Source: Bremerella sp. JC817 (GTDB lineage Bacteria; Planctomycetota; Planctomycetia; Pirellulales; Pirellulaceae). From it: 64,000 nucleotides of DNA. The DNA lies in contig NZ_JBFEFG010000267.1 of NCBI RefSeq assembly GCF_040718835.1, positions 634,877-698,876 on the forward strand, read 5' to 3'. This document shows, in pieces, positions 47,623-56,510 of this stretch. The translations under genes and the position numbers were made by a program. The notes under the pieces were generated by a model. That model did not search any database. It worked only from the letters and a program-made list of their open reading frames with translations, and was not told the DNA's origin. Every line of letters begins with the position of its first letter. Within the stretch, counting starts at the first letter, position 1.

Positions 47623-48912
47623 TTAGTCCTCGAGGCTCACGCAGACGACTTCTTCGTCGTTTCGTGCCACGATGCAGCGTTCGGCATAGGCGGGAAACGC
47701 CCAGCAAACGCCATCACGCCGCGAAAGCTGCTGCCGAGTTGGTGAAAGAATCTTCGTTCGCGAGATCTCGTCGAAGCCTTCAGGCGATAAACGCGCGATG
47801 ATCAGTTCGCCACGCTCGTTGAACAGAAAGTAACGATCCGCGTGCTTCACGAAGTGGATCGTCGCCCAGCGTGCTTTCGGCACCGCAGTCTGGTCTTCCC
47901 AGATGCGATCGCCGTTCTCAGCATCGATGCAGCGCAGTTGCCCGTAGCTGTCGACGCCATAGATGTAGTTGCCGTCGAAGACCGGCGTGCTGATCGTCGA
48001 GTGCAGCCCATCGGTATCGTTCTCGGAACGGCCGGCACGCTGCCAAAGCACCTCGTAACCGAACTCGTCCTGCTTGATTCGCAGCATTAAACAACCATCG
48101 TAAAACCCGGTAAAAAAAGCACGATCGCCCTGAATCACAGGCGTCGCCACGCGCATCAATTCGCCACGAGGTGCCCAGGGGTACCGCCAACGGATCTCGC
48201 CATTTCGTGGGTTCAACGCGGCCACGCTGTCAGCCGTCCACACCAGAAGCGTTGGCCGGCCAGCCTGATCGATGATGATCGGGGACGAATAGCTGGCGCG
48301 ATCGTTCAAACTCCGCCAAACTTCTTCGCCACTGTCTTTATCCAGCGCGATCACGCAGGCCCCTTTCGCGCCGCCGATCTGCAGAATCAGATTGTCTTTC
48401 CAGAGCAGGGGAGAGGCCGCGATACCCCACACGGGCATCCGAATCTTGTAGACCTTCGCCAGGTCGCGCGACCAGAGCTTCCTGCCAGTGATGGCATCGA
48501 GGCAAAACAAGTTGCCCATTGAACCGAGAATGTAGACTTCGGAATCATTCACCAGCGGAGTCGCCCGGGGACCGGCCGTGTAGCTGATGTTTTCGTACGC
48601 ACACTTATAGTCGAAGGTCCACAACTTCGTGCCGGTGTTCATGTCGATGCAATGAACGCGTTCTTTCTGCTCTGGCTCGGTCACGCGATCAGTGACATAC
48701 GCATACTCATCCGCCACAGCCACGCCACTATAACCGCCGCTCACCGGAACGGACCACTCTTGCGAAAGACCTTTCCGCGGAAACTTGCGGACGATGCGGC
48801 GTTCGTTCCACTCGCCATTGCGATCGGGGCCGAGCCATTGCGGCCAGTCGTCCGCGACCGCCGTATTGCCAAGCAGGGCTAACAGAAACCAACCAACAAT
48901 CGCGCCGCGCAT
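47623..48912 (-). CDS. PQQ-like beta-propeller secreted protein
   Basis: The 429-residue protein starts at ATG 48912, favoured by GGGAG 8 nt upstream over GTG 48918. A signal peptide ('IVGWFLLALLGNTAVA') precedes PQQ-like repeats of the form 'GTKLWTFDY', 'GRKLWSRDLA', 'GEEVWRSLN', 'GEIRWRYPWA' and 'GDRIWEDQTA', each closing a propeller blade. These repeats build the fold of quinoprotein dehydrogenases and BamB but the PQQ-binding and metal residues of true dehydrogenases are not obvious. Periplasmic binding or enzymatic role unknown. Confidence 0.85.
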   Translation of the reverse strand: MRGAIVGWFLLALLGNTAVADDWPQWLGPDRNGEWNERRIVRKFPRKGLSQEWSVPVSGGYSGVAVADEYAYVTDRVTEPEQKERVHCIDMNTGTKLWTFDYKCAYENISYTAGPRATPLVNDSEVYILGSMGNLFCLDAITGRKLWSRDLAKVYKIRMPVWGIAASPLLWKDNLILQIGGAKGACVIALDKDSGEEVWRSLNDRASYSSPIIIDQAGRPTLLVWTADSVAALNPRNGEIRWRYPWAPRGELMRVATPVIQGDRAFFTGFYDGCLMLRIKQDEFGYEVLWQRAGRSENDTDGLHSTISTPVFDGNYIYGVDSYGQLRCIDAENGDRIWEDQTAVPKARWATIHFVKHADRYFLFNERGELIIARLSPEGFDEISRTKILSPTRQQLSRRDGVCWAFPAYAERCIVARNDEEVVCVSLED

Positions 48913-48982
48913 GAACACTCTCCCAACAGATCAGAAAGGGGCAGGGAACCAGCGAGCAGCGTGAAGAATCGGACTCGGAAAA

Positions 48983-49657
48983 TCAACCCGAATCGGACTC
49001 GCAGAAACGCTCGATCGCTGAGATCACTACCTGAAAGATATGATCCGAGACTGCTTCGACCGTGAGTTTCCGACGTTCTTCTTGAGAAATCAGCATGCCG
49101 ATGATCGGGCCCGCCAACTTGTAGTGCATGCACTGACCCACCACGGTGAACCCGAACATGTGTCTTTTGCAGGTCGGAGTGTCCTCCGGAAGAAGTTCTT
49201 TCAGAATTTCGTTCAGCAATTCAAAGTGGGGACGAACGAACTCTTGCACAATGTTTCGTGTCGCATCGGATGGCTCACTCATCTCGCGAAAGATCAGCAA
49301 GTGGTTATGGTCGACCCGATTCTGGGCCGACATCGCCAAAGCCACCATCTGCCGGATGAAGCCCTTCAAGCGGTTCCGCGGAGGGGACGCCGGATCATCC
49401 TCGGGGGGAATCAAGCCACTGGCGATCGCTTCTTTTCCCGCATCTTTGAACGATTGATGTCGGGCTCGATGGGCTTCGCGGACCGCTTCGATGTACAAGC
49501 CACGCTTATCCTCGAAGTAATATTTCACGGCGTTGACGTTCACGTCTGCCTTGCCGCAAATGCGGCGAACCGTTCCGTGGTCGTATCCATGCAGGGCAAA
49601 TTCCTGAATGGCCGCCTCTAAGAGGCGCTGTTTCGCATCAGTGCTCGTCGAACTCAT
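48983..49657 (-). CDS. TetR-family regulator (CecR-like)
   Basis: The 224-residue protein from ATG 49657 has a helix-turn-helix 'KQRLLEAAIQEFALHGYDHGTVRRICGKADVNVNAVKYYFEDKRGLY' region and a C-terminal half resembling DUF1956, as in CecR/YbiH regulators of drug efflux. It is divergent from an RND efflux operon that it probably represses. A candidate operator, GTTAAAC-4 nt-GTTTCAT, lies in the 132-bp gap. Confidence 0.9.
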   Translation of the reverse strand: MSSTSTDAKQRLLEAAIQEFALHGYDHGTVRRICGKADVNVNAVKYYFEDKRGLYIEAVREAHRARHQSFKDAGKEAIASGLIPPEDDPASPPRNRLKGFIRQMVALAMSAQNRVDHNHLLIFREMSEPSDATRNIVQEFVRPHFELLNEILKELLPEDTPTCKRHMFGFTVVGQCMHYKLAGPIIGMLISQEERRKLTVEAVSDHIFQVVISAIERFCESDSG

Positions 49658-49709
49658 GAATTCTCTGTGGTTGCGATTGTATTTTTCCGATCCGCTAGAT
49701 ACGATCGAG

Positions 49710-49727
49710 TTAAACACGCGTTTCATT
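49710..49727. promoter_or_regulatory. Candidate TetR operator in the divergent efflux promoter region
   Basis: GTTAAAC-ACGC-GTTTCAT is an imperfect inverted repeat (five of seven arm pairs), located 53 bp upstream of the regulator start and 63 bp upstream of the efflux operon start. Confidence 0.4.
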
Positions 49728-49789
49728 CTAAGGCAGCTAACTAATTTTGGCCACCTATTCGGCCCTCATCTTTGCACGAGAAGTCGCTC

Positions 49790-51142
49790 ATGTCGAAGCT
49801 TTCTAGCATCCTGGGCTTGGTTCTGAAGACGCTTGTCTCCCTCTGTCTGGTGGGTGGAGGCTTTGCAGCCATTTTACTGCTGGGAGAGGCAAAGACCGAA
49901 TCGGATCAAACTCCCCACGAGAATATTCGTCTGGTCGAGGTCCAATCGGCCGAGTCCCACCAATCGGGCGTCACCTTCGAGGTGGACGGAGTCGTGGTTC
50001 CGTATCGAGAGATCCAACTGGCGGCGGAGGTTGCTGGCCGGGTAATCGAGAAATCGGACCAGTTGCGGATCGGCCGGGTCGTGTCTGCCGGCAAACCGTT
50101 GGTCCTGCTCGATCGCCGCGACTATGAACTGGAACTAGAGCGATTGCAAGAGGACCTGGACGAGGCGGTCGGCAATATCGAGGAAATGGACGTTCAGATC
50201 GCGTCAACTTTAGGGCAGATCGAACTCGCCGATCAGAACCTGACCATTCAGACTCGGTCGGCCGACCGAATCCGTTCGCTGGTCAGTCGAAACGCCACCA
50301 CCGAAGCGAGCCTCGACGAAGCCTTGCGTGCCGAACTGACTGCGAAGACTTCGCTTCAATCGCAGCGAGACCAATTGAACCTTCAGCGTGCCATGAAGTC
50401 GCGACTGGAAAATGTCCGCGACCGCTTCAAGTCCGAGATCGCCATGGCCCAGCTCAAACTGAGCCGCACCACGATTACCTCGCCGATCGATGGGGTTGTC
50501 GTGGAAGACAACGTCGAACAGGACAGCTACGTGCAGCAAGGGACCGCCATCTGTGCGATCCGCGATACCTCGAAGCTCGAAATCAAGTGCAGCCTGCAAG
50601 CCCACCAGATGAAATGGTTGTGGGAGTCGTCGAACGGTTCCACCGAGCAGAAGCAGCTTGGTGCCTATGAACTGCCAGAAACGCCGGTCACTGTGCGATA
50701 TCAGATTGGAAACGAAACGTACTTGTGGGATGGCAAGTTGACCCGTTACGACGGCGGGCAGATCGACCCAGAAACCCGAATGATTCCCTGCCGCGTTCAA
50801 GTCGAGAATCCACTCCAGGTTCGTCGCATTTCGGAAGATGGCAAAGTTGACCTGGTCACGGACGTGCCAACCTTGATGGTGGGCATGTACGTGCAAGTCG
50901 ACGTCCATGTGACACCCCGTGCACCTCTGGTCGCTGTGCCGGTTTCGGCAGTCTACCCCGGCAATCGTTTGTGGGTTGTCGATGGCGATGTCCTGCGTCG
51001 CCGGCAAGTTTCCGTCGCGATGACCGAAGGTTCCAACGCCCTGGTCTACGCAGGCCCTGGCCGGCTGGAACAAGGTGAGAGCGTGGTTGTTTCTCCTTTG
51101 GCCGCACCGTTTGATGGTGCCAAGGTGGAGGTGAAACAGTAG
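49790..51142 (+). CDS. RND efflux periplasmic adaptor (HlyD/MFP family)
   Basis: The 450-residue protein from ATG 49790 (a TTG at 49772 is possible) has an N-terminal membrane anchor ('LVLKTLVSLCLVGGGFAAILLL'). The lipoyl half-motifs ('IQLAAEVAGRVIEKSDQLRIGRVVSAGKPLVLLDRRDY' and 'LKLSRTTITSPIDGVVVEDNVEQDSYVQQGT') enclose a long alpha hairpin (about 110-215) of coiled-coil character. It would join the inner-membrane RND pump to an outer-membrane channel, whose gene is not in the window. The pump gene follows after 2 nt. Confidence 0.92.
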   Translation: MSKLSSILGLVLKTLVSLCLVGGGFAAILLLGEAKTESDQTPHENIRLVEVQSAESHQSGVTFEVDGVVVPYREIQLAAEVAGRVIEKSDQLRIGRVVSAGKPLVLLDRRDYELELERLQEDLDEAVGNIEEMDVQIASTLGQIELADQNLTIQTRSADRIRSLVSRNATTEASLDEALRAELTAKTSLQSQRDQLNLQRAMKSRLENVRDRFKSEIAMAQLKLSRTTITSPIDGVVVEDNVEQDSYVQQGTAICAIRDTSKLEIKCSLQAHQMKWLWESSNGSTEQKQLGAYELPETPVTVRYQIGNETYLWDGKLTRYDGGQIDPETRMIPCRVQVENPLQVRRISEDGKVDLVTDVPTLMVGMYVQVDVHVTPRAPLVAVPVSAVYPGNRLWVVDGDVLRRRQVSVAMTEGSNALVYAGPGRLEQGESVVVSPLAAPFDGAKVEVKQ

Positions 51143-51144
51143 TC

Positions 51145-54100
51145 ATGCGTGGTATCGTGAAGTGGGCGATCTCAAACGCGCCCGGCATGAACATCTTGAT
51201 GGTCGCGGCGATTCTCGTCGGTGCGTTTTCTCTCTGGCAGATGAAACGCGAGACGTTTCCTGACTTCGACCTCGACATGATCCTGGTCCAAGTACCTTAC
51301 CCAGGGGCGGCACCTCAGGAAGTGGAAGAAGGGATTTGTCAGAAGATCGAAGAAGCGGTTCGTTCGCTCGACGGCATCAAGAAGGTGACTTCCGTCGCCG
51401 CGGAAGGTGCCGGTAGCGTGATCATCGAACTGGAAACTTCGGTTCGCAATCCGGACCGTGTTCTCGATGAAGTTCGCTCCGAGATCGACCGCATCCCCAG
51501 CTTTCCCGAAGAAGCGGAAGACCCCGAAGTCCGCAGCGTAACCAGCCGTCGCCCGGCCATTCGTGTCGGCGTGATTGGCCCGGAACAAGATACGGAAGAA
51601 GCCCAGCTTCAGCTTCGTAGTGTCGCCGAAGAAGTGCGTGACGAGATGCTGCAGTTGGATGGCGTTTCGCAAATCGACTTTATCAACGAACGCGACTACC
51701 AGATCGACATCGAAATCGGTGAATCGGTTTTGCGTTCGCATGGTCTGACGCTGGGCAACGTGGCCGAAGTGATTCGTCGTGAAAACCGCGAGTTGCCTGC
51801 CGGTACGATCCGTGGCGAATCGCAGGAAGTCCTGCTGCGAGGTAACAATCGCCGCACATCTGGAGACGATCTAGCCGAGTTGCCGCTGATCAAGCAGGCC
51901 GAAGGTGCCGTGCTGACCATCGGTGACCTGGGGACCGTGCGCGACGAGTTTGCCGATACGACCTCGCGGGCCTATATCCGTGGCAAGCCGGCGATGGCGA
52001 TGACCGTGTCGCGAAGCTCGGACGAAGACTTGCTGAAGATGGTCGACGCGGTGAAGAACTACGTCGCTCAGAAAAAACTGCCCAGTGGCTACGAACTGCT
52101 GACCTGGAGCGATCAATCGATCGAAGTTCGCGGGCGATTGAACCTGCTGATCGAGAACGCCATCTACGGCTTGATGATCGTCTTCTTGCTGTTGGTGCTG
52201 TTCCTCGACCTGGAACTCGCCCTGTGGGTTTCGATGGGAATTCCGTTCTCGCTGTTCGCGGCCGGCGTCTACCTGTACGCGACCGGCGAAACCATGAACA
52301 TGATCTCGATGTTCGGGTTCCTGATGGCCCTGGGCATTGTGGTCGACGACGCCATCGTCGTGGGGGAGAACATCTATGCCCATCGTCAAATGGGCAAGCC
52401 CCTGGCCGACGCCGCGATCGATGGCACCACGGAAGTGATGAGCTCGGTGGCCTCTTCGACGGCGACCACCGTGATGGCGTTTCTTCCGCTGCTGTTCGTC
52501 TCGGGCATCATGGGCAAGTTCATGAAGGTGATGCCGATGGCGATTATCGCCATTCTGCTCGCGTCGCTGTTTGAATGCGTCACGATCTTGCCATGTCACC
52601 TGTCGCACAAGAACTCGCGACTGATGGGCATCCTGAAGTACTTGCTGTTCGTCGTTTCCTGGCTGCTGCCGGTGGTGACGTTCGCCAGCAACACGACGAC
52701 GAAGATCCTCGACTGGTTCATCAAGAACATCTACGAACCATGTCTCCATTGGGCGCTGCACAATCGCATCATCATCTGCGGCGCCGGCGTGTGTGCGATT
52801 ATGGTGACGATCGCCATCGTTCGCTCCGGTCTCGCGCCGATCGAATTCATGCCAAAGCTTGATGGCAACACGGTCCAGGCTCAGATCTCGTTCCCGGACG
52901 GCACGCCAGAGCATGTCACCCAGGAATGGACCAAGCGAATCGAAGATGCCTTCTGGGCGGTGAACGATCGCCTTTCGCCGCCGGGCGAGAGCCTCGGCCA
53001 GGTCTCGTTCCGCACGGTCGGCGCCCAGGTCACCAGTGGTGGCCCTCCCGGGTCGTCGACTGAAGGTGGCAACGGTAGCCATGTCGGCAGTGTGGAAATC
53101 GAACTGCAAGATACCGAAGAACGGGAAATCAGCAGCATGGAAATCGTCGAGCATTGGCGGAAAGAACTGGGCTCGGTCCCCGGTGCCGAAACGCTGACGA
53201 TCAGTTCGCTCGCCTTGGGGCCCGGTGCCACGCCAATTGAGTTCCGCTTGCTCGCTGACAGCAAGCACATGGACGACCTGGAAGAAGCGGTTGAAAAGAC
53301 CAAGGCCCAAATGGAAATGTACTCCGGCCTGATCGACATCGCCGACGACTCGATCCCTGGCAAGTGGGAATATCGCTTCCGCGTGAAGCCGAAGGCTCAG
53401 GCCATGGGAGTCACCACCGCCGATCTGGCGGAAACCGTCCGGGCCGCATTCTACGGCCAAGAGGTCATGCGTGTGCAGCGAGGGCGCCATGAAGTCAAAA
53501 TCATGGTTCGCTATCCGCAAGAGGATCGCCACCGCCTGGCATCGTTCGACGATATCCGCATTCGCTTGAACGACGGAATAGAACGCCCGATCACCGAGCT
53601 CGCTGAAGTCGATATCGTACGTGGCTACTCCGAAATCAATCGCGTGAAACAGAAGCGAGCGATCAAGATCACGGCCGACATCGCGGAAGGGAAGGGAAAC
53701 GAGCTGGAAATCGTCAACGGCCTGAAAACCGATTTCATTCCGAAGCTGCTGGCCGAGTACCCAGCGATTAGCGTCTCTTGGGAAGGCCAAAACGAACAGC
53801 GATCGGAATCGATGGGTAGCCTCTTGTTTGGTTTCGTTGTGGCATTGGTCGCGATGTTCCTGCTGCTGGCGTTCGAGTTCAAGTCGTACTTCCAGCCGCT
53901 GTTGATCCTGGCGATTATCCCCTTTGGTGCCATTGGTGCCGTCGCGGGTCACGCGATCATGGGGATGCCGCTCACCTTCTTCAGCATGTTTGGACTCGTT
54001 GCTTTGACCGGGATCGTGGTAAATGACTCGATCGTCCTGGTCGACTTCATCAATCAACGTGTCCAGGCAGGACTGCCGGTGAATCAGGCTTTGCTGGAAG

Positions 54101-54444
54101 CGGGTACGCGGCGTTTTCGTCCGGTGTTGTTGACAACCATCACGACCGTCGGGGGCCTCCTTCCGCTTTTGATGGAGACCTCGCTGCAAGCTCAGCTGCT
54201 CATTCCGATGGCGACTAGCATTGCCTTTGGCGAGATCTTTGCCACGGTCCTGGTGTTATTTTTGGTACCAGTTGGGTACTCCATCAAAGTCACCATCCTC
54301 GAAACGCTGGCCCCTGGGTCGTTCCATGACAGCCATTCTGATGGCGCGATTGAGGCCCCGGTCGGCGGACCGCTGGTCACCACGACCACGACCGAGCAAT
54401 TCTCGGGGACAACCGGGATGCCCGCGTCCCCTTCCCACAGCTAG
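51145..54444 (+). CDS. RND-family efflux transporter permease
   Basis: The 1099-residue protein has the RND architecture: helix 1, first large periplasmic loop, helices 2-6 ('LMIVFLLLVLFLDLELALWVSMGIPFSLF', 'FGFLMALGIVVDDAIVVGENIY' with the DD pair of the proton relay), second loop, and helices 8-12 ('MGSLLFGFVVALVAMFLLLAFEFKSYFQPLLILAIIP', 'FGLVALTGIVVNDSIVLVDFI', 'RFRPVLLTTITTVGGLLPLL'). It belongs to the AcrB/hydrophobe-amphiphile or related group. The start lies 2 nt after the adaptor stop, so translation is coupled. The C-terminal 40 residues are Thr/Ser/Pro-rich and probably disordered. Confidence 0.95.
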   Translation: MRGIVKWAISNAPGMNILMVAAILVGAFSLWQMKRETFPDFDLDMILVQVPYPGAAPQEVEEGICQKIEEAVRSLDGIKKVTSVAAEGAGSVIIELETSVRNPDRVLDEVRSEIDRIPSFPEEAEDPEVRSVTSRRPAIRVGVIGPEQDTEEAQLQLRSVAEEVRDEMLQLDGVSQIDFINERDYQIDIEIGESVLRSHGLTLGNVAEVIRRENRELPAGTIRGESQEVLLRGNNRRTSGDDLAELPLIKQAEGAVLTIGDLGTVRDEFADTTSRAYIRGKPAMAMTVSRSSDEDLLKMVDAVKNYVAQKKLPSGYELLTWSDQSIEVRGRLNLLIENAIYGLMIVFLLLVLFLDLELALWVSMGIPFSLFAAGVYLYATGETMNMISMFGFLMALGIVVDDAIVVGENIYAHRQMGKPLADAAIDGTTEVMSSVASSTATTVMAFLPLLFVSGIMGKFMKVMPMAIIAILLASLFECVTILPCHLSHKNSRLMGILKYLLFVVSWLLPVVTFASNTTTKILDWFIKNIYEPCLHWALHNRIIICGAGVCAIMVTIAIVRSGLAPIEFMPKLDGNTVQAQISFPDGTPEHVTQEWTKRIEDAFWAVNDRLSPPGESLGQVSFRTVGAQVTSGGPPGSSTEGGNGSHVGSVEIELQDTEEREISSMEIVEHWRKELGSVPGAETLTISSLALGPGATPIEFRLLADSKHMDDLEEAVEKTKAQMEMYSGLIDIADDSIPGKWEYRFRVKPKAQAMGVTTADLAETVRAAFYGQEVMRVQRGRHEVKIMVRYPQEDRHRLASFDDIRIRLNDGIERPITELAEVDIVRGYSEINRVKQKRAIKITADIAEGKGNELEIVNGLKTDFIPKLLAEYPAISVSWEGQNEQRSESMGSLLFGFVVALVAMFLLLAFEFKSYFQPLLILAIIPFGAIGAVAGHAIMGMPLTFFSMFGLVALTGIVVNDSIVLVDFINQRVQAGLPVNQALLEAGTRRFRPVLLTTITTVGGLLPLLMETSLQAQLLIPMATSIAFGEIFATVLVLFLVPVGYSIKVTILETLAPGSFHDSHSDGAIEAPVGGPLVTTTTTEQFSGTTGMPASPSHS

Positions 54445-54515
54445 TTGCCTGGGGCGGATCCTGAGAGAATAACTCACATATCAGCTGACGCTTTGTTTCG
54501 TTCGGGAGTTTTCTC

Positions 54516-55292
54516 ATGGATTTACAACTCAAGAATAAGAATGCCCTCGTCACCGGTTCGACCAAGGGCATCGGATACGCCATCGCTCAGGTCCTCGCAC
54601 AAGAAGGAGCCAATGTCATCGTGAATGGCCGCAGCGAGGAATCGACCAAGAAGGCCGCCGAAGCGATCGGCCACGGTGCCCGCGGGATTGCCGCCGATGT
54701 CGGTACGGCGGAAGGTTGTGCCAAGCTGATCGCCGAAGCAGGTCAGGTCGACATTCTGGTCAACAACGCTGGCATCTTTGAACCGAAAGCATTCGTCGAC
54801 ATCCCGTCCGAGGACTGGCAACGTTTCTACGATGTGAACGTGATGTCGGGCGTTCGCCTCACGCAAGCTGTTTTCCCTGGTATGCTCGAGCGAAACTGGG
54901 GCCGCGTGCTTTTCATTTCCAGCGAAAGTGGCGTGCAAATCCCCGCCGAGATGGTTCACTACGGGATGACCAAAGCGGCGAACATTGCATTGGTGAACGG
55001 TATCGCCCGCCTCACCAAGGGAACGCACGTCACCGTCAACGCGGTACTGCCAGGCCCAACCGGATCAGAAGGTGTCGAGGAGTTCGTCGGCGAACTGGCC
55101 AAAGAAAACAACTTGTCGAAAGATGAGTTCGAGAAAGAGTTCTTCGCGTCGGCCCGACCGACTTCGTTGATCCAGCGATTCGCGGAAGTCGAAGAAGTCG
55201 CCAATACGGTCGCTTATTACTGCTCGCCTCTGTCGAGTGCCACCAACGGAGCGGCCATCCGCGTCGATGGCGGCGTGGTCCTGGGCACCTAA
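54516..55292 (+). CDS. SDR-family oxidoreductase
   Basis: The 258-residue protein is a classical short-chain dehydrogenase: cofactor motif 'ALVTGSTKGIGYAIAQVLAQEG' (TGxxxGIG), 'DILVNNAGIFEPK' (NNAG), catalytic Ser in 'VLFISSESGVQIPAEM', and Y-x3-K in 'HYGMTKAAN'. FabG and many sugar or polyol dehydrogenases share this set; the substrate cannot be deduced. It is 71 nt after the efflux operon and has its own terminator. Confidence 0.93.
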   Translation: MDLQLKNKNALVTGSTKGIGYAIAQVLAQEGANVIVNGRSEESTKKAAEAIGHGARGIAADVGTAEGCAKLIAEAGQVDILVNNAGIFEPKAFVDIPSEDWQRFYDVNVMSGVRLTQAVFPGMLERNWGRVLFISSESGVQIPAEMVHYGMTKAANIALVNGIARLTKGTHVTVNAVLPGPTGSEGVEEFVGELAKENNLSKDEFEKEFFASARPTSLIQRFAEVEEVANTVAYYCSPLSSATNGAAIRVDGGVVLGT

Positions 55293-55300
55293 GTCAAGCT

Positions 55301-55342
55301 TGCCCCCTCTTTCCCGCGATGGTGAAGAGGGGGCATTTTCTT
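55301..55342 (+). terminator. Rho-independent terminator of the SDR gene
   Basis: Arms TGCCCCCTCTT / AAGAGGGGGCA, 13-nt loop, followed by TTTTCTT. Confidence 0.9.
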
Positions 55343-55449
55343 GCTAGCCCGGCGTTTCCTTTGCCACAGGAAACCATCTCAGACGAAACCTTCGCCTCGG
55401 CTCTCAGGTAATCGTAGGTAACCGATCACCTAATCTTGCGAGGGTTACT

Positions 55450-56418
55450 ATGCTTCGTCGTCGCTGGCTGGGATGTGGGCTTCTGCTGGGAGCCTCGCTG
55501 TTCTTTTTTAACGGCCGAAACTTTCAGGCCGCTGAACTTCCAACGCCGGTCCGATCCGGGCAGTTCGAGGTAACCACCGAGTCAGGCGGCTTCGAGCGGA
55601 CCGCTACGATCCACATTCCCAAAGGATACAATCCGCAATCACCGCCTCCGCTGGTGATCACCTTGCATGGCGCCGGCGGGCAAGGCGATTCGATTCTGAA
55701 CATCGACAACTGGGCGAAGAAAGCGGACGAGAAGGGTTTTATCGTGATCGCCCCGAACGGCTTGCCGGCCCGACCGCGGCTGCCGGGCAACTTCCTGAGC
55801 AATCCTTACCTGTGGAACTCGGGCCAACTGCGGGAAGGTGGGGCTCGCTCGCAAGTCGACGACGTCGCTTACATTCGCACGTTGCTGGACGAGTTGGCGA
55901 AGAAAGTCCCTTACGACGCGACCAAAGTGTTCGCCACCGGACACAGTAACGGGGGCGGCATGACCTTTCGCCTGGGGGCTGAAATGGCGGATCGCTTAGC
56001 GGCAATTGGTACGGTCGCGGGAACGGTTTCGGTCGACAATCCGCAGCCAGCCAAGCCACTTCCATCGCTCTTTATTCTTGGGCTCGAAGATCCACTGCTA
56101 CCGTACAAAGGTGGCGAGTCGACGCTACCTTGGGGCACGCGTACCACGCCGCCGATCGCTGGCTTGATGGCCAAATGGGCGACGGCCATTCAATGCCAGA
56201 CCGAACCACAAACGATCGCGGAAGATGATGCCGTGCAAACAGTTCGCTATCCCTCGAAGAACGGCGGACCGGAACTAACCGTGCTCTACCTGAAAGGTCA
56301 TGGGCACGCCTGGCCGGGGGCTTCGCGGAACTTACCTTCGCGACTGACCGGTCCGAACACCAGCAAGCTGAACGCGACCGACGAAATCTGGAGCTTCTTC
56401 GAGGCGAGCACCAAGTAG
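55450..56418 (+). CDS. PHB-depolymerase-type secreted esterase (LpqC-like)
   Basis: The 322-residue protein has a signal peptide ('GCGLLLGASLFFFNGRNFQAAE') and an alpha/beta-hydrolase fold of the esterase/PHB depolymerase family: 'PPPLVITLHGAGGQGDSI' (oxyanion region), 'KVFATGHSNGGGMTFRLGAEM' with nucleophile Ser, 'LFILGLEDPLLPY' with an Asp, and 'YLKGHGHAWPGA' with the final His. It would split ester bonds outside the cytoplasm, for example in feruloyl- or acetyl-sugars or polyesters. It is convergent with the haem protein gene. Confidence 0.87.
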   Translation: MLRRRWLGCGLLLGASLFFFNGRNFQAAELPTPVRSGQFEVTTESGGFERTATIHIPKGYNPQSPPPLVITLHGAGGQGDSILNIDNWAKKADEKGFIVIAPNGLPARPRLPGNFLSNPYLWNSGQLREGGARSQVDDVAYIRTLLDELAKKVPYDATKVFATGHSNGGGMTFRLGAEMADRLAAIGTVAGTVSVDNPQPAKPLPSLFILGLEDPLLPYKGGESTLPWGTRTTPPIAGLMAKWATAIQCQTEPQTIAEDDAVQTVRYPSKNGGPELTVLYLKGHGHAWPGASRNLPSRLTGPNTSKLNATDEIWSFFEASTK

Positions 56419-56430
56419 CGATCCCGCTGC

Positions 56431-56480
56431 GCAAGGGAAAGGGGCACGACGACCCAGCGATAGTCGTGCCCCTCCTTTGC
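56431..56480. terminator. Bidirectional terminator between the esterase and haem protein genes
   Basis: Exact arms GGGGCACGAC (56441-56450) and GTCGTGCCCC (56463-56472) with flanking AAGG/CCTT-type extension. Confidence 0.75.
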
Positions 56481-56510
56481 TTGGCTTCGATCGAAACTGG
56501 CTAGACGAGC

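Noticed and set aside
51871..54189. 772-residue open frame antisense to the RND permease gene
   Set aside because: Composition (excess of Arg, Gln, His, Asp) is typical of the shadow of a membrane protein; the forward frame has clear RND motifs.
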